Assembly (NCBI GenBank): GCA_035290965.1
Contig: DATDTD010000072.1
Coordinates: 1 to 16,865 of the forward strand
Length of the DNA: 16,865 nucleotides
Reading direction: 5' to 3'
Source: JAGVNX01 sp035290965
GTDB lineage: Archaea; Iainarchaeota; Iainarchaeia; Iainarchaeales; GCA-2688035
A program made the translations under genes and the position numbers. Of the stretch, positions 1-7,243 are shown piece by piece. Below the pieces are notes generated by a model. It worked only from the letters and a program-made list of their open reading frames with translations, searched no databases and was not told the DNA's origin. How positions within the stretch are numbered: the stretch's first letter is position 1; each line of letters starts with the position of its first letter.

Positions 1-1
1 G

Positions 2-712
2 AACATTTTGGTGTCTGCAAACCTTGTTCCCGCACAGCAGCCTGCCTCAACTCCCGCGCTTCTTGTTACCCAGGCTGACCTTGCGCTTACTGCTGGAGAA
101 GAAGCAATGCTGAACCAGATTCAGCAGACAGTAATTTCAAAATTCAATCTCAATCCCACAAGCGCTTTCCAGATAAAAGAGGTTTCCCCGACTTTGGGCG
201 CGACCTTCTGGCAGACTGCGATTAACGTTGTAATAATTGTCCTTGTGCTTGTCATAATTGTTGTTTTTATTTTTTTCAGGGAAATCATTCCGAGCATTGT
301 TGTTTTTTCCTGCGGAGTATTCGATATTATTTTCTCGCTAGGCGCAATGGCTTTGCTTGGAATTCCATTGAGCCTGAGCACTATTCCCGCACTGCTGATG
401 TTGTTGGGGTATAGCATTGACACTGATGTAATGGTTGCTTCAAGGGTGCTGAGGAGAAAAGGCTCTAATCCAGAGGAAACTGCAGCAGGAAGCATGTTAA
501 CTGGATTTACAATGACCGGGACAACGATTGCGGCTGTTTCAGTAATGGTTGTTCTTTCCTATATTTACCAGGTCGATGTTATTTTTGAAATAGGCTCTGT
601 CCTGTTATTGGGGCTCCTGGGCGATTTGATTGGAACATGGCTCTGGAGCGCTTCTGTCCTTATCTGGCATGCGCGCAGGAAACAGAGAAAGCTCGAGAAA
701 AGGTTTGCTTAA
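2..712 (+). CDS. secF: Protein-export membrane protein SecF, 5' end outside window
   Basis: SecF pairs with SecD in the membrane complex that helps the SecYEG translocon complete protein export using the proton gradient. The reading frame is open to the left edge, so the N-terminus, including the first helix and the start of the extracellular domain, is missing. About 235 residues are visible. Five hydrophobic segments are seen: around WQTAINVVIIVLVLVIIVVF, IPSIVVFSCGVFDIIFSLGA, the stretch before and through GYSIDTDVMVASRVLRRKG, the TMTGTTIAAVSVMVVLSYI region, and the last helix. GYSIDTD followed by a basic VLRRKG loop is the family hallmark. The order secF-secD is archaeal; many bacteria have secD first. 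It ends 9 nt before the secD ATG, so the two are surely co-transcribed. The family call is secure; only the 5' end is unknown. Confidence 0.93.
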   Translation, partial: NILVSANLVPAQQPASTPALLVTQADLALTAGEEAMLNQIQQTVISKFNLNPTSAFQIKEVSPTLGATFWQTAINVVIIVLVLVIIVVFIFFREIIPSIVVFSCGVFDIIFSLGAMALLGIPLSLSTIPALLMLLGYSIDTDVMVASRVLRRKGSNPEETAAGSMLTGFTMTGTTIAAVSVMVVLSYIYQVDVIFEIGSVLLLGLLGDLIGTWLWSASVLIWHARRKQRKLEKRFA

Positions 713-721
713 GGTGTGCTT

Positions 722-2371
722 ATGGACTTGATGAAAAACTGGCGTTTCTGGCTGCTGGCGGTTTTCCTACTTTTAAGTATAGTTATTCTCGTTGCCCCAA
801 TTATTTTTCCGAATAATCCTGTATTGAAAGGAATACAATTTGGAATGGATTTCAAGGGGGGAACGCTTTTTACAATAGAGTTCTCGCAGAAGGTTACTTC
901 CGCGGATGAAAAAGTGCGGATTGCAAACACTATTTCGCAGAGGATTGACTGGACCGGCTTGCTCGGTACCCGCGTTAATTTTTTCGGCGACGAATTTGTT
1001 TTGGCTGAGACTGCAGAGACAAATCCCGATAACATTGCAAGGATGGAATCCCTGCTTAAACAGCAGGGGCGCTTTGAAGCCACAATCGACGGCAATGTTA
1101 TTTTTATGGGAGACGACATTCTGCCTATTACAAGAGACCCGAACCACGGCTATGGCTTCAGGAAAGAAGGAGACTTTGTAAGATGGCAGCTGCCCTTTAC
1201 GCTGAAATCCGCTGCAGCGGAACGCTTCAAGGAGTTAACATTCCACAGGTGCACTCTTACTTCTGTTGACCAGTCAAGCGGAAGGCAGTATGACTGCGAC
1301 AACACGTATTTTTTCATTGACAAGCCGCAAAACAGCGTCCTGATTATTCCTGAAAACGTCTTTAATTCAGACAAGGAACTGCTGTTGACAGGAAGCATTG
1401 TAAACGACATACAATCAAACCTGAAAATAGAAGAAATACTGCTCAATGGCGCAAGCCCCTATGTAAAGGTTTCCGCAGGAGCGCTTTCCCAGGAACAGTT
1501 AGACTATCTCAAAGGATTGCTGCCTGCAAACAAAACAGCATTGATTCAAGAGGATTTGAATGAGGGAATTGTCCAGCAATTAAAGGGCATTGGATTTGAA
1601 ACAAAAGTCATTCCCTATACTCAGGGAGGGGCATGGGTCTGGAATGCTTTGGGAGTGAAAACAGCGATTGCATTAAGCCCAGATGTTGCGCATATGGATG
1701 TTGCGACACTTGACCAGGCAACTGCGCTTTCAAACCTGCAGATTACAGGGACTGCGCAGGACTTTGAGACTGCCCAGCAGCGGCTTTCCGATCTGGACAT
1801 ACTGCTTTCAAGCGGCTCTCTCTCTGTTTCAGTGAAAAGCATCAGCAGGGAATCAATCAGCCCACTGCTCGGCGAAAACTTTTTGACAACAGTATTGTGG
1901 ATGGCTTTTTTTGCAGTAATAATTGTTTCGCTTGTTGTTTTTGTCAGATACAGGGTCCCGAAAATAACAGCACTGCTTGTTTTCATGATTGTGGGCGAGA
2001 CACTCATTACTATCGCGCTTTCCTCGCTCGTAAACAAGTTTGACTTAGGCGCTGTTGCGGGAATAATTGCGGCAGTCGGAACAGGCATTGACACTGAAAT
2101 AATAATTACTGACGAGCTTTTGCGCGGAGAAAAGGGCGATGAGGCAGCAAGCCTTCTTACAAGAGTAAAAAGAGCCTTGTTCATTGTATTTGCGGCTGCC
2201 TCTGTTTCGCTTGCCACAATGCTCCCGATAATATTTTTCGGATTCGGTCTCGGAAAGCTTGTGGGCTTTGCAATAACAACCTCAATGGGCGTGCTTGTCG
2301 GAGTGCTTATTACAAGGCCTGCTTTTGCGGAAATGGCGCGCTGGGCACTGGAAAAAAAGCCTTCCGATTAA
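722..2371 (+). CDS. secD: Protein-export membrane protein SecD (archaeal type)
   Basis: Partner of SecF in the Sec accessory complex. The product has about 549 residues. An N-terminal helix (about residues 8-28) is followed by GMDFKGG (41-47), the archaeal form of the family's D-x-[KR]-G-G motif. A large extracellular P1-type region follows, then a C-terminal membrane domain of several helices (from about 385) containing GTGIDTEIIITDELLRG, which corresponds to the SecF GYSIDTD motif. I chose ATG at 722 because GGTG (713-716) lies 5 nt upstream; an in-frame GTG at 716 would add two residues and overlap that ribosome-binding site. The stop codon overlaps the stop of the convergent archaeosortase gene by two bases. 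Confidence 0.94.
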   Translation: MDLMKNWRFWLLAVFLLLSIVILVAPIIFPNNPVLKGIQFGMDFKGGTLFTIEFSQKVTSADEKVRIANTISQRIDWTGLLGTRVNFFGDEFVLAETAETNPDNIARMESLLKQQGRFEATIDGNVIFMGDDILPITRDPNHGYGFRKEGDFVRWQLPFTLKSAAAERFKELTFHRCTLTSVDQSSGRQYDCDNTYFFIDKPQNSVLIIPENVFNSDKELLLTGSIVNDIQSNLKIEEILLNGASPYVKVSAGALSQEQLDYLKGLLPANKTALIQEDLNEGIVQQLKGIGFETKVIPYTQGGAWVWNALGVKTAIALSPDVAHMDVATLDQATALSNLQITGTAQDFETAQQRLSDLDILLSSGSLSVSVKSISRESISPLLGENFLTTVLWMAFFAVIIVSLVVFVRYRVPKITALLVFMIVGETLITIALSSLVNKFDLGAVAGIIAAVGTGIDTEIIITDELLRGEKGDEAASLLTRVKRALFIVFAAASVSLATMLPIIFFGFGLGKLVGFAITTSMGVLVGVLITRPAFAEMARWALEKKPSD

Positions 2372-2859
2372 ATCAGTTCCGCAAAGTTTTTTGTCTTTGC
2401 TATTTTTCTTATTGCAAAAAACCAGACAATCAAAACAAGCACTGCAGTAGTCATCCAGGTTATTTCATGCAGTGTTTCCGCCAATCCCGCCCCAAAATTT
2501 TTTGCTGCCCATAACACAAAGAAAACCCTTGGAAAGTTCAGAAGGAACAAAACAAGCGCTCCCGCTGCTGCAATCAGAAGCTTTTTTCGGAAATCCGGCT
2601 TTTTCATTGCAAAAACAACTGCAAACAGAATCGCTCCAGAAAGAAGCCCTGTGCAGTTTGCCCCTACTTGAAAGCTCTGGTCTTCGAAAAAAACAATGTT
2701 TCCCGAGCTCTGCAGTCCGAGCGCTCCCGCCTCTGCTGAAGCAATAAAATTTTCAAGCTGTGCAAGAGGCGCGGAGAGAATGAAAAACTGCAGTACTAAA
2801 AAGATTATGAAAAACTTTATTGAAAAAAAAAGTTCTTTTTTGCCGAAAAAGGTCTGCAT
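2368..2859 (-). CDS. Archaeosortase/exosortase family transpeptidase
   Basis: A polytopic membrane protein of 163 residues with the three signature positions of the exosortase/archaeosortase family in order: Cys69 in GANCTGLLSG, Arg111 in LNFPRVFF and His131 in LHEITW. In characterised archaea such enzymes cleave C-terminal sorting signals (such as PGF-CTERM) and link the protein to a membrane lipid. I cannot tell which archaeosortase subtype this is, and I saw no obvious substrate in the window. The ATG at 2859 is preferred over the longer frame because a perfect GGTGA lies 8 nt upstream. That GGTGA contains the stop codon of carS, so the two genes are translationally close (7-nt gap). The protein is short for the family, consistent with a core-only form. 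It converges on secD with overlapping stops. Confidence 0.85.
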   Translation of the reverse strand: MQTFFGKKELFFSIKFFIIFLVLQFFILSAPLAQLENFIASAEAGALGLQSSGNIVFFEDQSFQVGANCTGLLSGAILFAVVFAMKKPDFRKKLLIAAAGALVLFLLNFPRVFFVLWAAKNFGAGLAETLHEITWMTTAVLVLIVWFFAIRKIAKTKNFAELI

Positions 2860-2866
2860 TTTTTTT

Positions 2867-3385
2867 TCACCATGGCACTTTTTTTCTTTTTGCCTTGAAT
2901 GCAATGAAGTTTCCAATCAGATGGAAAGCAGGCGTAAGGACAACAAGAAGAATTATTTCCACAAGGCTTGGAACATAAATAATTGATGCTAAAATAAGGC
3001 CTCCTGCAATGAAATCAAGCTGGTCGAGCAGAAAGGCGCTTTTTCCCTGTTCTATTCCAAAGCGCCTTTTCAGGAAGGAAGCAGCCATGTCTCCCGCAAT
3101 TGCGCCGATTGAAAGCAGCGCCCCAAGCAGGAGATAGCTTGTGCCGAATGCAGCTGAAACTTCCGGAAACGCAAAAAAGATTGCCGCTGAAGCGAGAAAA
3201 CCGCAGGCAATCCCTCTCAAGGTTCCGTTGATTGTTTTTCCCTTTCCAAGCAATGGCTTGTTGTCAAGAAATTTTACATTGAAATCTACAGGTGTTTTTC
3301 CCCTGAAAATCAGCGCGCACCCGTTTGTAATGTACAATGGAATTGCAAGCATCAGCGCCTTTGCGCATAAAAGAAGAAAATCCAT
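2867..3385 (-). CDS. carS: CDP-archaeol synthase (CTP:2,3-di-O-geranylgeranylglycerol-phosphate cytidylyltransferase)
   Basis: CarS activates unsaturated archaetidic acid with CTP to give CDP-archaeol, the common precursor of polar archaeal membrane lipids. The 172-residue protein is mostly hydrophobic, with about five membrane segments. It carries the family features PLYITNG near the N-terminus, a LLGKGKTINGTLRG loop, and GDMAASFLKRRFGIEQGK followed by LLDQLDF (Asp99, Asp121 and Asp124 as likely metal or CTP ligands). The ATG at 3385 is used; an in-frame TTG at 3394 is an alternative. A TATA-like TTTAATAA (3415-3422) implies transcription beginning around 3392, giving a very short leader. 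It is the first gene of a pair with the downstream archaeosortase. Confidence 0.92.
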   Translation of the reverse strand: MDFLLLCAKALMLAIPLYITNGCALIFRGKTPVDFNVKFLDNKPLLGKGKTINGTLRGIACGFLASAAIFFAFPEVSAAFGTSYLLLGALLSIGAIAGDMAASFLKRRFGIEQGKSAFLLDQLDFIAGGLILASIIYVPSLVEIILLVVLTPAFHLIGNFIAFKAKRKKVPW

Positions 3386-3414
3386 TCCAATCAAGAAGAA
3401 TGTTGGAAATTGTC

Positions 3415-3422
3415 TTATTAAA
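3415..3422 (-). promoter_or_regulatory. TATA-like box of the carS-archaeosortase operon
   Basis: TTTAATAA on the minus strand is centred about 25 nt from the TTG at 3394 and 34 nt from the preferred ATG at 3385. It is assigned by position and composition only. Confidence 0.4.
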
Positions 3423-3448
3423 ATTATGCTGTGCGCGCAGCCCCCGAA

Positions 3449-4054
3449 TTATTCAAGCTGTGTTTTCACTATTTCAAGCTTTTTTATGGGCGCAATTCTT
3501 TTTACATGCTTGAAAATCTTTGCGGCTGTTGCCCCGAAGATTATTTCCTGCATTGACTGCTCAAAGCTCTTTTTTTCAAGCGCGTTCTGCATTGCTTCCC
3601 TTATCATGTTCCTTATTGCTGTTTCCTGCTTTGCAGTGAGCTTTTTCATTGAAATAGCAACTGTCTTTACGTGCATGTTTTTTTTGTCCGCTGCCTCTAT
3701 TGTCTGGACTACTTCCATTTTGCTGTTTCTTCTCCGAATCATCCTGATAATAAAAGAAGGGTTTATTTCATGGCCGATTACTTCCGTAAGCGCGTGCTGT
3801 CCCTCTACTGCCCTGACCTGGAATTTCACTGTAATGTGCCTTTTTATTTTCTGTCCAGAAAGGTCGCCTAAATTTGCAAGCACTGTCCTTCCCACAAGGT
3901 TTTTTGTTTTTTCCGCGATTGTCTCTCCCAGCTCTGTCTTGTTGAATTCCGCGGGCGCTATTATTTTGTACCATTTCTTGCGCTTCCACTTGTCGAAAGT
4001 AGTCCTTTTCTGGATTACTTTCTTTTCCTTTTTTTCTTTCTGCTCTTCAGCCAT
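3449..4054 (-). CDS. rps3ae: 30S ribosomal protein eS1 (S3Ae)
   Basis: Small-subunit ribosomal protein found only in archaea and eukaryotes. At 201 residues it has normal archaeal length. It begins with a lysine-rich tail, then KWYKIIAPAEF, the GETIAEKTKNLVGRTV segment, the DLSGQKIKRHITVKFQV strand and GHEINPSFIIRMIRRRNSK, all typical of eS1. The charged C-terminal part ends KRIAPIKKLEIVKTQ. The start ATG at 4054 has GGTT 6 nt upstream rather than a full Shine-Dalgarno sequence. It lies downstream of uS15 on the same strand, an arrangement known from other archaea, where recJ often sits between the two. Here the gap holds only a 37-residue ORF. Confidence 0.95.
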   Translation of the reverse strand: MAEEQKEKKEKKVIQKRTTFDKWKRKKWYKIIAPAEFNKTELGETIAEKTKNLVGRTVLANLGDLSGQKIKRHITVKFQVRAVEGQHALTEVIGHEINPSFIIRMIRRRNSKMEVVQTIEAADKKNMHVKTVAISMKKLTAKQETAIRNMIREAMQNALEKKSFEQSMQEIIFGATAAKIFKHVKRIAPIKKLEIVKTQLE

Positions 4055-4082
4055 AAAAAAAACCTTTTTGTTGCTTCAAGTT

Positions 4083-4196
4083 TCATTTTTTGTCAAGGAT
4101 TCTGTTGCATTCTTCAAGAATTTTTTCAGGTTCGTCAGAACCTTTTTTTTCAAAAACCTTTTTTTTGTTTTCCGTGAAAATAATTTCAAATTTCAT
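4083..4196 (-). CDS. Small hypothetical protein between uS15 and eS1 (37 aa)
   Basis: An ATG at 4196 opens a 37-codon frame ending in TGA. It begins MKFEIIFTENKKKVFEKK and ends ILEECNRILDKK, so it is very lysine- and glutamate-rich with a predicted short strand and a helix. GTGAT lies 4 nt upstream, just after the uS15 stop (9-nt gap), which supports translation. The eS1 start follows 28 nt after its stop. I do not recognise a family. The position in a ribosomal-protein operon makes a real small protein plausible, but a chance frame in A-rich sequence cannot be excluded. Confidence 0.5.
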   Translation of the reverse strand: MKFEIIFTENKKKVFEKKGSDEPEKILEECNRILDKK

Positions 4197-4205
4197 TCAA
4201 TCACT

Positions 4206-4661
4206 TTACTTTGCAAGCAGTTCTGCCGCCTGTTCAGTGTAGCGCCAGTCTGCCGCAATCTTTCCCTGTTTCTGGTAATAGGCAGTTAACCTTCTTATTT
4301 TTGAAACAGTGAGCTGATAGCCGCGCTTTGCATCGAAATCCTTTTTGTTTTTTGCCAAGTGCGCCCTTTGCTTTACGCTTTTCCTGATAAGATTCATCAA
4401 ATCTTCCGGAATTTTCGGCTTTAAATTGTGCTCTTCCAGAATCTGCGAAATATTCTTCCCTGTAACAAGCTTTGCCCCCGGAACCCCGTACTGGTCTCTC
4501 AGCAAAGTGCCTATTTCTGCAGCAGGATGCCCCGCATTTGCAAGGTTTGTAATTGCCTCTTCTATCTCTTTCGGCTTAAGCTCTACCCATTCGGGGCTCT
4601 TTTTTGAAACAGGCTTTTTGCTCCTGCTCACTCCTTTTGCGCCGCTGTGCATTCTTGCCAT
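4206..4661 (-). CDS. rps15: 30S ribosomal protein uS15
   Basis: Small-subunit protein contacting 16S rRNA helices h20-h22. The 151-residue archaeal/eukaryotic form starts MARMHSGAKGVSRSKKP, then a helical extension with PEWVELKPKEIEEAI, an IGTLLRDQYGVPGAKLVTGK segment, and the S15 core with DFDAKRGYQLTVSKIRRLTAYY. The ATG at 4661 matches the conserved MARMHSG start; a longer in-frame start at 4688 would add nine non-conserved residues. GGTTTTTTT lies directly upstream. The T/A-rich boxes upstream (4676-4683 and 4763-4770) are poorly placed for a leaderless start, so this mRNA may carry a leader. Confidence 0.95.
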   Translation of the reverse strand: MARMHSGAKGVSRSKKPVSKKSPEWVELKPKEIEEAITNLANAGHPAAEIGTLLRDQYGVPGAKLVTGKNISQILEEHNLKPKIPEDLMNLIRKSVKQRAHLAKNKKDFDAKRGYQLTVSKIRRLTAYYQKQGKIAADWRYTEQAAELLAK

Positions 4662-4762
4662 AAAAAAACCAATTTTATTTAAAACCAAATTTCACCCTTT
4701 TCCCCTGTTGGCGGAAAAGAGAATAACAAAACAAAGAATACAAAACTCTCTTTGGGAAACAT

Positions 4763-4770
4763 TTAAATAG
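4763..4770. promoter_or_regulatory. Palindromic TATA-like box in the uS15 / 4876 divergent gap
   Basis: TTTAAATA lies in the 214-nt region between the uS15 start (4661) and the start at 4876. As a rightward promoter it would start RNA near 4793 and leave a leader of about 83 nt before the ATG. Leftward it would start near 4739 and leave about 78 nt before uS15. A second candidate, ATTAAAAA near 4834-4841, would give a shorter rightward leader. Nothing else is recognised in this gap. Confidence 0.35.
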
Positions 4771-4875
4771 GTTTCATTTTCAGGTTTTGCAAAGGAATAT
4801 GCGGTGGTTTCAACAATCAACGAAGATTGCGATACATTAAAAAACAGCAAATTGCAGAATTGTATTTGATTAAAC

Positions 4876-5061
4876 ATGGCAAAAAATAAAAACTTTAAGA
4901 CGTGGCAGCTTGTTTTGGCTGTTTATCTGATGTTTTTCGGCGTTGCTTTGGCAATTCAGTTCAATGCGTTTACAGGCATTCCTCCGATCGTTATTACTGC
5001 AATAAGCATTGGCTTTGTTGCTTTTGGCATCGGCCTGTTTGCAAAATCTTTAATGGACTGA
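4876..5061 (+). CDS. Small two-helix membrane protein (61 aa)
   Basis: The product has a short basic N-terminus (MAKNKNFK) and two hydrophobic segments, about residues 10-27 and 35-56, the second running through IVITAISIGFVAFGIGLFA. No catalytic motif or known family is evident. There is no clear ribosome-binding site before ATG. The next gene begins 5 nt after the stop, also encodes a two-helix membrane protein, and is probably co-transcribed and possibly a partner. The coding call rests on the strong membrane pattern, the short gap to the next gene and the absence of a competing ORF. Confidence 0.65.
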   Translation: MAKNKNFKTWQLVLAVYLMFFGVALAIQFNAFTGIPPIVITAISIGFVAFGIGLFAKSLMD

Positions 5062-5066
5062 TTTTC

Positions 5067-5339
5067 GTGTTGTCCAAAACAGATATTAAAAAGAATGTGC
5101 TTGACCTGCGTTATCAGCAACAGCTCCAAACATACAATGCTTTGCTAATTTTTGTTTCAACAGGAATTCTGGCGTTTATTGGCGGGGCAATAGCTACCCC
5201 GCAATATCTTTCGGCAATTGCTCTTGCCTCTGGCATAGTCGTATCCGCAGGACTGATTTATTATTTGAAAGTCATGAAACCTACAATGGAAAATATTTTG
5301 GGCGAACTAGTTGCGATTGGAGAAAACTTAAAGTCTTAA
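5067..5339 (+). CDS. Small two-helix membrane protein (90 aa)
   Basis: The frame extends further left, but that part overlaps the preceding gene out of frame and reads as cysteine-rich noise. The likely start is GTG at 5067 (or TTG at 5070), giving a cytoplasmic helix around DIKKNVLDLRYQQQLQTYNA, then two membrane segments (about residues 26-45 and 50-69) and a charged C-terminal helix. I do not recognise a named family, though the helix, hairpin and charged-tail organisation is common among small archaeal membrane proteins. No good ribosome-binding site is seen, so translation may be coupled to the gene 5 nt upstream. The stop overlaps the convergent bud32 stop by 4 bases. Confidence 0.65.
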   Translation: MLSKTDIKKNVLDLRYQQQLQTYNALLIFVSTGILAFIGGAIATPQYLSAIALASGIVVSAGLIYYLKVMKPTMENILGELVAIGENLKS

Positions 5340-5947
5340 TGGTATCTTCCGCGCTTTTCAACAGCTTCTATCTGCCTGAAAACCTGCCCTGCTTCTTCAG
5401 GATTTTCAAGCGCATATCCTTTGAGGATTGTTTCCCATCCGCGCGGCATTAATTTGTGGTGTGTCGCCTCAAATGTTTTTTTGAAAACAAGCAAGTCAAC
5501 TGCCTTGTCCTCTATTTTTTTGCTTCTGAATCCAAGCCCAAAGTCAATGAAAAAAAGCGCTCCATCCTTCACTAGAATATTGCTTGTTGTGAGGTCTCCG
5601 TGTATGATTCCGTAAAAATGCATTTTTGCAATTGCCTTTCCTGTTTCAAGGCAGATTTTTTCAAAGTTTTTTTCCTGCAGAAAATCCTTGGCGCGTTTCC
5701 CTTCAATGAATTCCATTGTAATCTTAAATTTTTTTTTGTCTGTTTCAAGGACATTCGGAGTGTTTACTCCCGCGCTTTTTGCCTTTGCAAGCAAACCCGC
5801 TTCAAGAGAAGTCCTTTCGGAACGGATTTTGCTGTCAAGCTCTTTGCATCTGTATTCCTTTGAAACTCTCTCCTTCAGCAGAACAGTCAGCTTTCCCTTT
5901 TTTACCTTGAAGAGCTTTGCCTCTGCGCCCTGTGCAATCAGTTCCAT
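5336..5947 (-). CDS. bud32: KEOPS complex kinase/ATPase Bud32
   Basis: Bud32 is the small atypical kinase of the KEOPS complex, which with Kae1 makes the t6A modification at position 37 of ANN-decoding tRNAs. At 203 residues it is the free-standing archaeal form, not a Kae1 fusion. Visible features are the nucleotide-binding AQGAEAKLFKV (5-15), Lys25 in VLLKER, the catalytic loop IIHGDLTTSNILV (His116-Asp118, Asn123), the DFG-like IDFGLGF (Asp135) and the conserved RGRY end. The 5' end lies 6 nt after the lipoprotein gene's stop, with no strong ribosome-binding site, suggesting coupling. Kae1, Pcc1 and Cgi121 are not in this window. Confidence 0.95.
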   Translation of the reverse strand: MELIAQGAEAKLFKVKKGKLTVLLKERVSKEYRCKELDSKIRSERTSLEAGLLAKAKSAGVNTPNVLETDKKKFKITMEFIEGKRAKDFLQEKNFEKICLETGKAIAKMHFYGIIHGDLTTSNILVKDGALFFIDFGLGFRSKKIEDKAVDLLVFKKTFEATHHKLMPRGWETILKGYALENPEEAGQVFRQIEAVEKRGRYH

Positions 5948-5953
5948 GAGAAA

Positions 5954-6502
5954 TTATGGGCAGGAAACAAGTTTTAATTCTTTTGCAGAGTCCAACTGTG
6001 TTTTTATGCTCGAGTTTAATTCGCTGAATCTTTCTTCCTGAAAGCCGTTCTGCTGGATTTTTGCAACCAAGTCGGGGTAAGATGTTTTGAATGCCTCAAA
6101 GCGCTTTATTCCAAGCGCGCTTTTGTTGAGCGCGTTTTCAAGAAAGCCAATTCCCTTGTTCAAGGGGCTTTCCCGCCTGCAGTCGACATTTGCAGTGTTT
6201 GTTCTCCTAAATTCCAGATCAGACATTATCAGGCTTTCCATTGTGTCGACTGCATTTAACCGTAAATCAATGAAAGAGCTTAATGCAGAATCCTTTGTTT
6301 CCTGTTTCAGTTTGTTGAGCTCTGCCTTGAAGGAGGCAATCTGCTCGAGATTGTTGGGCGCGAATTGTTCCCCCAGATTGTATCTTGCCTGCATTTCTGA
6401 TATTTTTGCCATGCCTGAATCAAACGTGCTCTGCAGGCAGCCGTTAAAAAAAAGCGCCGAAAAAAGAATTGCAACCGCAAAAAAAACCTTCAGGTTCTGC
6501 AT
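5954..6502 (-). CDS. Lipoprotein-like secreted hypothetical protein
   Basis: The product has 182 residues. It starts with a basic tip and a hydrophobic stretch ending FFNGC, a lipobox-like site with Cys22, so it is probably membrane-anchored on the outside of the cell. The mature part is mostly helical with many charged residues (EMQARYNLGEQFAP, FKAELNKLKQETKD), and contains the cysteine pair-like sites DCRRESPLNKG and the terminal VSCP. No family was recognised. A TATA box centred 26-27 nt upstream of ATG 6502 implies a leaderless mRNA. It is followed after 6 nt by bud32, a functionally unrelated neighbour as far as can be seen. Confidence 0.75.
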   Translation of the reverse strand: MQNLKVFFAVAILFSALFFNGCLQSTFDSGMAKISEMQARYNLGEQFAPNNLEQIASFKAELNKLKQETKDSALSSFIDLRLNAVDTMESLIMSDLEFRRTNTANVDCRRESPLNKGIGFLENALNKSALGIKRFEAFKTSYPDLVAKIQQNGFQEERFSELNSSIKTQLDSAKELKLVSCP

Positions 6503-6524
6503 GCATAGTAAAAAGCTTTTTTAG

Positions 6525-6532
6525 TTTATAAA
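6525..6532 (-). promoter_or_regulatory. TATA box for the lipoprotein-bud32 operon
   Basis: TTTATAAA is centred 26.5 nt upstream of the ATG at 6502, the distance expected for a leaderless archaeal transcript. Confidence 0.6.
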
Positions 6533-6560
6533 ACATTGTTTTGTAGTTTAAAAAAACTGT

Positions 6561-7202
6561 TTATTTTTTCGCCTGTTTGTGTTCTGCCTTCTTTACCTGC
6601 AAAGCCTTTATTGTAAGCCAAAGTGGTTTCCCTTTTGCTTTTCCATGCATCCCCAAAACCTTGATGCGGTGCCAATTACGCGCATTATCAAATTGGGTGC
6701 CTTTCAACTGCTTTTCGAATATGAAAACATTCCCTTGCCCCGACATGCCCCCAACTCCATAGGCTTTCCAGCCTCGCCGGCGAAGAAATTCTGCAATGTC
6801 TACGTTTATATTGACCAAATGTTTCTTTTTAATTCCCTCAGATGAAGCCAAATGTCTTTCTGCGCGGTCAAACAGGGCTGTTCCAATTCCTTGACCCCGA
6901 AAATCTGGTCGAACGATGCGATGGCCCATATCTTCGACAACAGTACCGACGTGTTGCTGATTTACAAACGCTTCAAAACGAGGCCCGTAAAGGGCGTCAT
7001 CACCCAAAAAACGAATCTCCAATATTTTTCCGTCAGGTGTTTCAAAAACTCCCTGCAGCAATCCGTTTTCATTTTCCAGAGGAATTTTTACTCCCTGTCT
7101 TTTGCTTTCAAGATAAACATGTTCAGGGCTTGGATTCCTGATTCTTGTAACAGGAACTTTTCTAAAGGGACGGATTTTTCTTTTGAGTTTTGAAGAAGGC
7201 AT
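6561..7202 (-). CDS. GNAT-family N-acetyltransferase
   Basis: The protein has 213 residues, with a basic N-terminal extension (SSKLKRKIRPFRK) and a central GNAT core. Motif A, the acetyl-CoA pyrophosphate loop, is clear at about residues 97-110 as VRPDFRGQGIGTALFD, preceded by a beta strand (HVGTVVEDMGH). A following strand, NINVDIAEFLRRRGWKAYG, fits the late part of the fold. The C-terminus after about 170 is again very basic. The substrate cannot be read from the sequence; the basic tails would suit a nucleic-acid or ribosome-associated protein. It appears transcribed alone from a TATA box 26.5 nt upstream. Codon choice looks somewhat different from the neighbours (fewer AT-ending codons), so acquisition is possible. 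Confidence 0.85.
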   Translation of the reverse strand: MPSSKLKRKIRPFRKVPVTRIRNPSPEHVYLESKRQGVKIPLENENGLLQGVFETPDGKILEIRFLGDDALYGPRFEAFVNQQHVGTVVEDMGHRIVRPDFRGQGIGTALFDRAERHLASSEGIKKKHLVNINVDIAEFLRRRGWKAYGVGGMSGQGNVFIFEKQLKGTQFDNARNWHRIKVLGMHGKAKGKPLWLTIKALQVKKAEHKQAKK

Positions 7203-7224
7203 AAGTAGTTCTTGCTGTTTGCCT

Positions 7225-7232
7225 TATTTAAA
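7225..7232 (-). promoter_or_regulatory. TATA box for the GNAT gene
   Basis: The minus strand reads ATTTAAATAAGG here; the core is centred 26.5 nt from the ATG at 7202, implying a leaderless transcript. Confidence 0.6.
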
Positions 7233-7243
7233 TTTTTTGCATT

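Noticed and set aside
3141..4289. Long plus-strand open frame (382 codons) opposite eS1 and uS15
   Set aside because: It is antisense to two certain ribosomal-protein genes and its composition is phenylalanine/serine-rich, as expected from reading lysine/glutamate-rich genes backwards.
4692..4877. Minus-strand 61-codon frame in the divergent gap
   Set aside because: It overlaps the ATG of the gene at 4876 and the TATA-like box, has no ribosome-binding site, and its sequence has no protein-like pattern.
4902..5066. Longer start for the second small membrane protein
   Set aside because: This part overlaps the preceding gene in another frame and reads as a cysteine-rich, non-conserved stretch; the GTG at 5067 gives a sensible protein.
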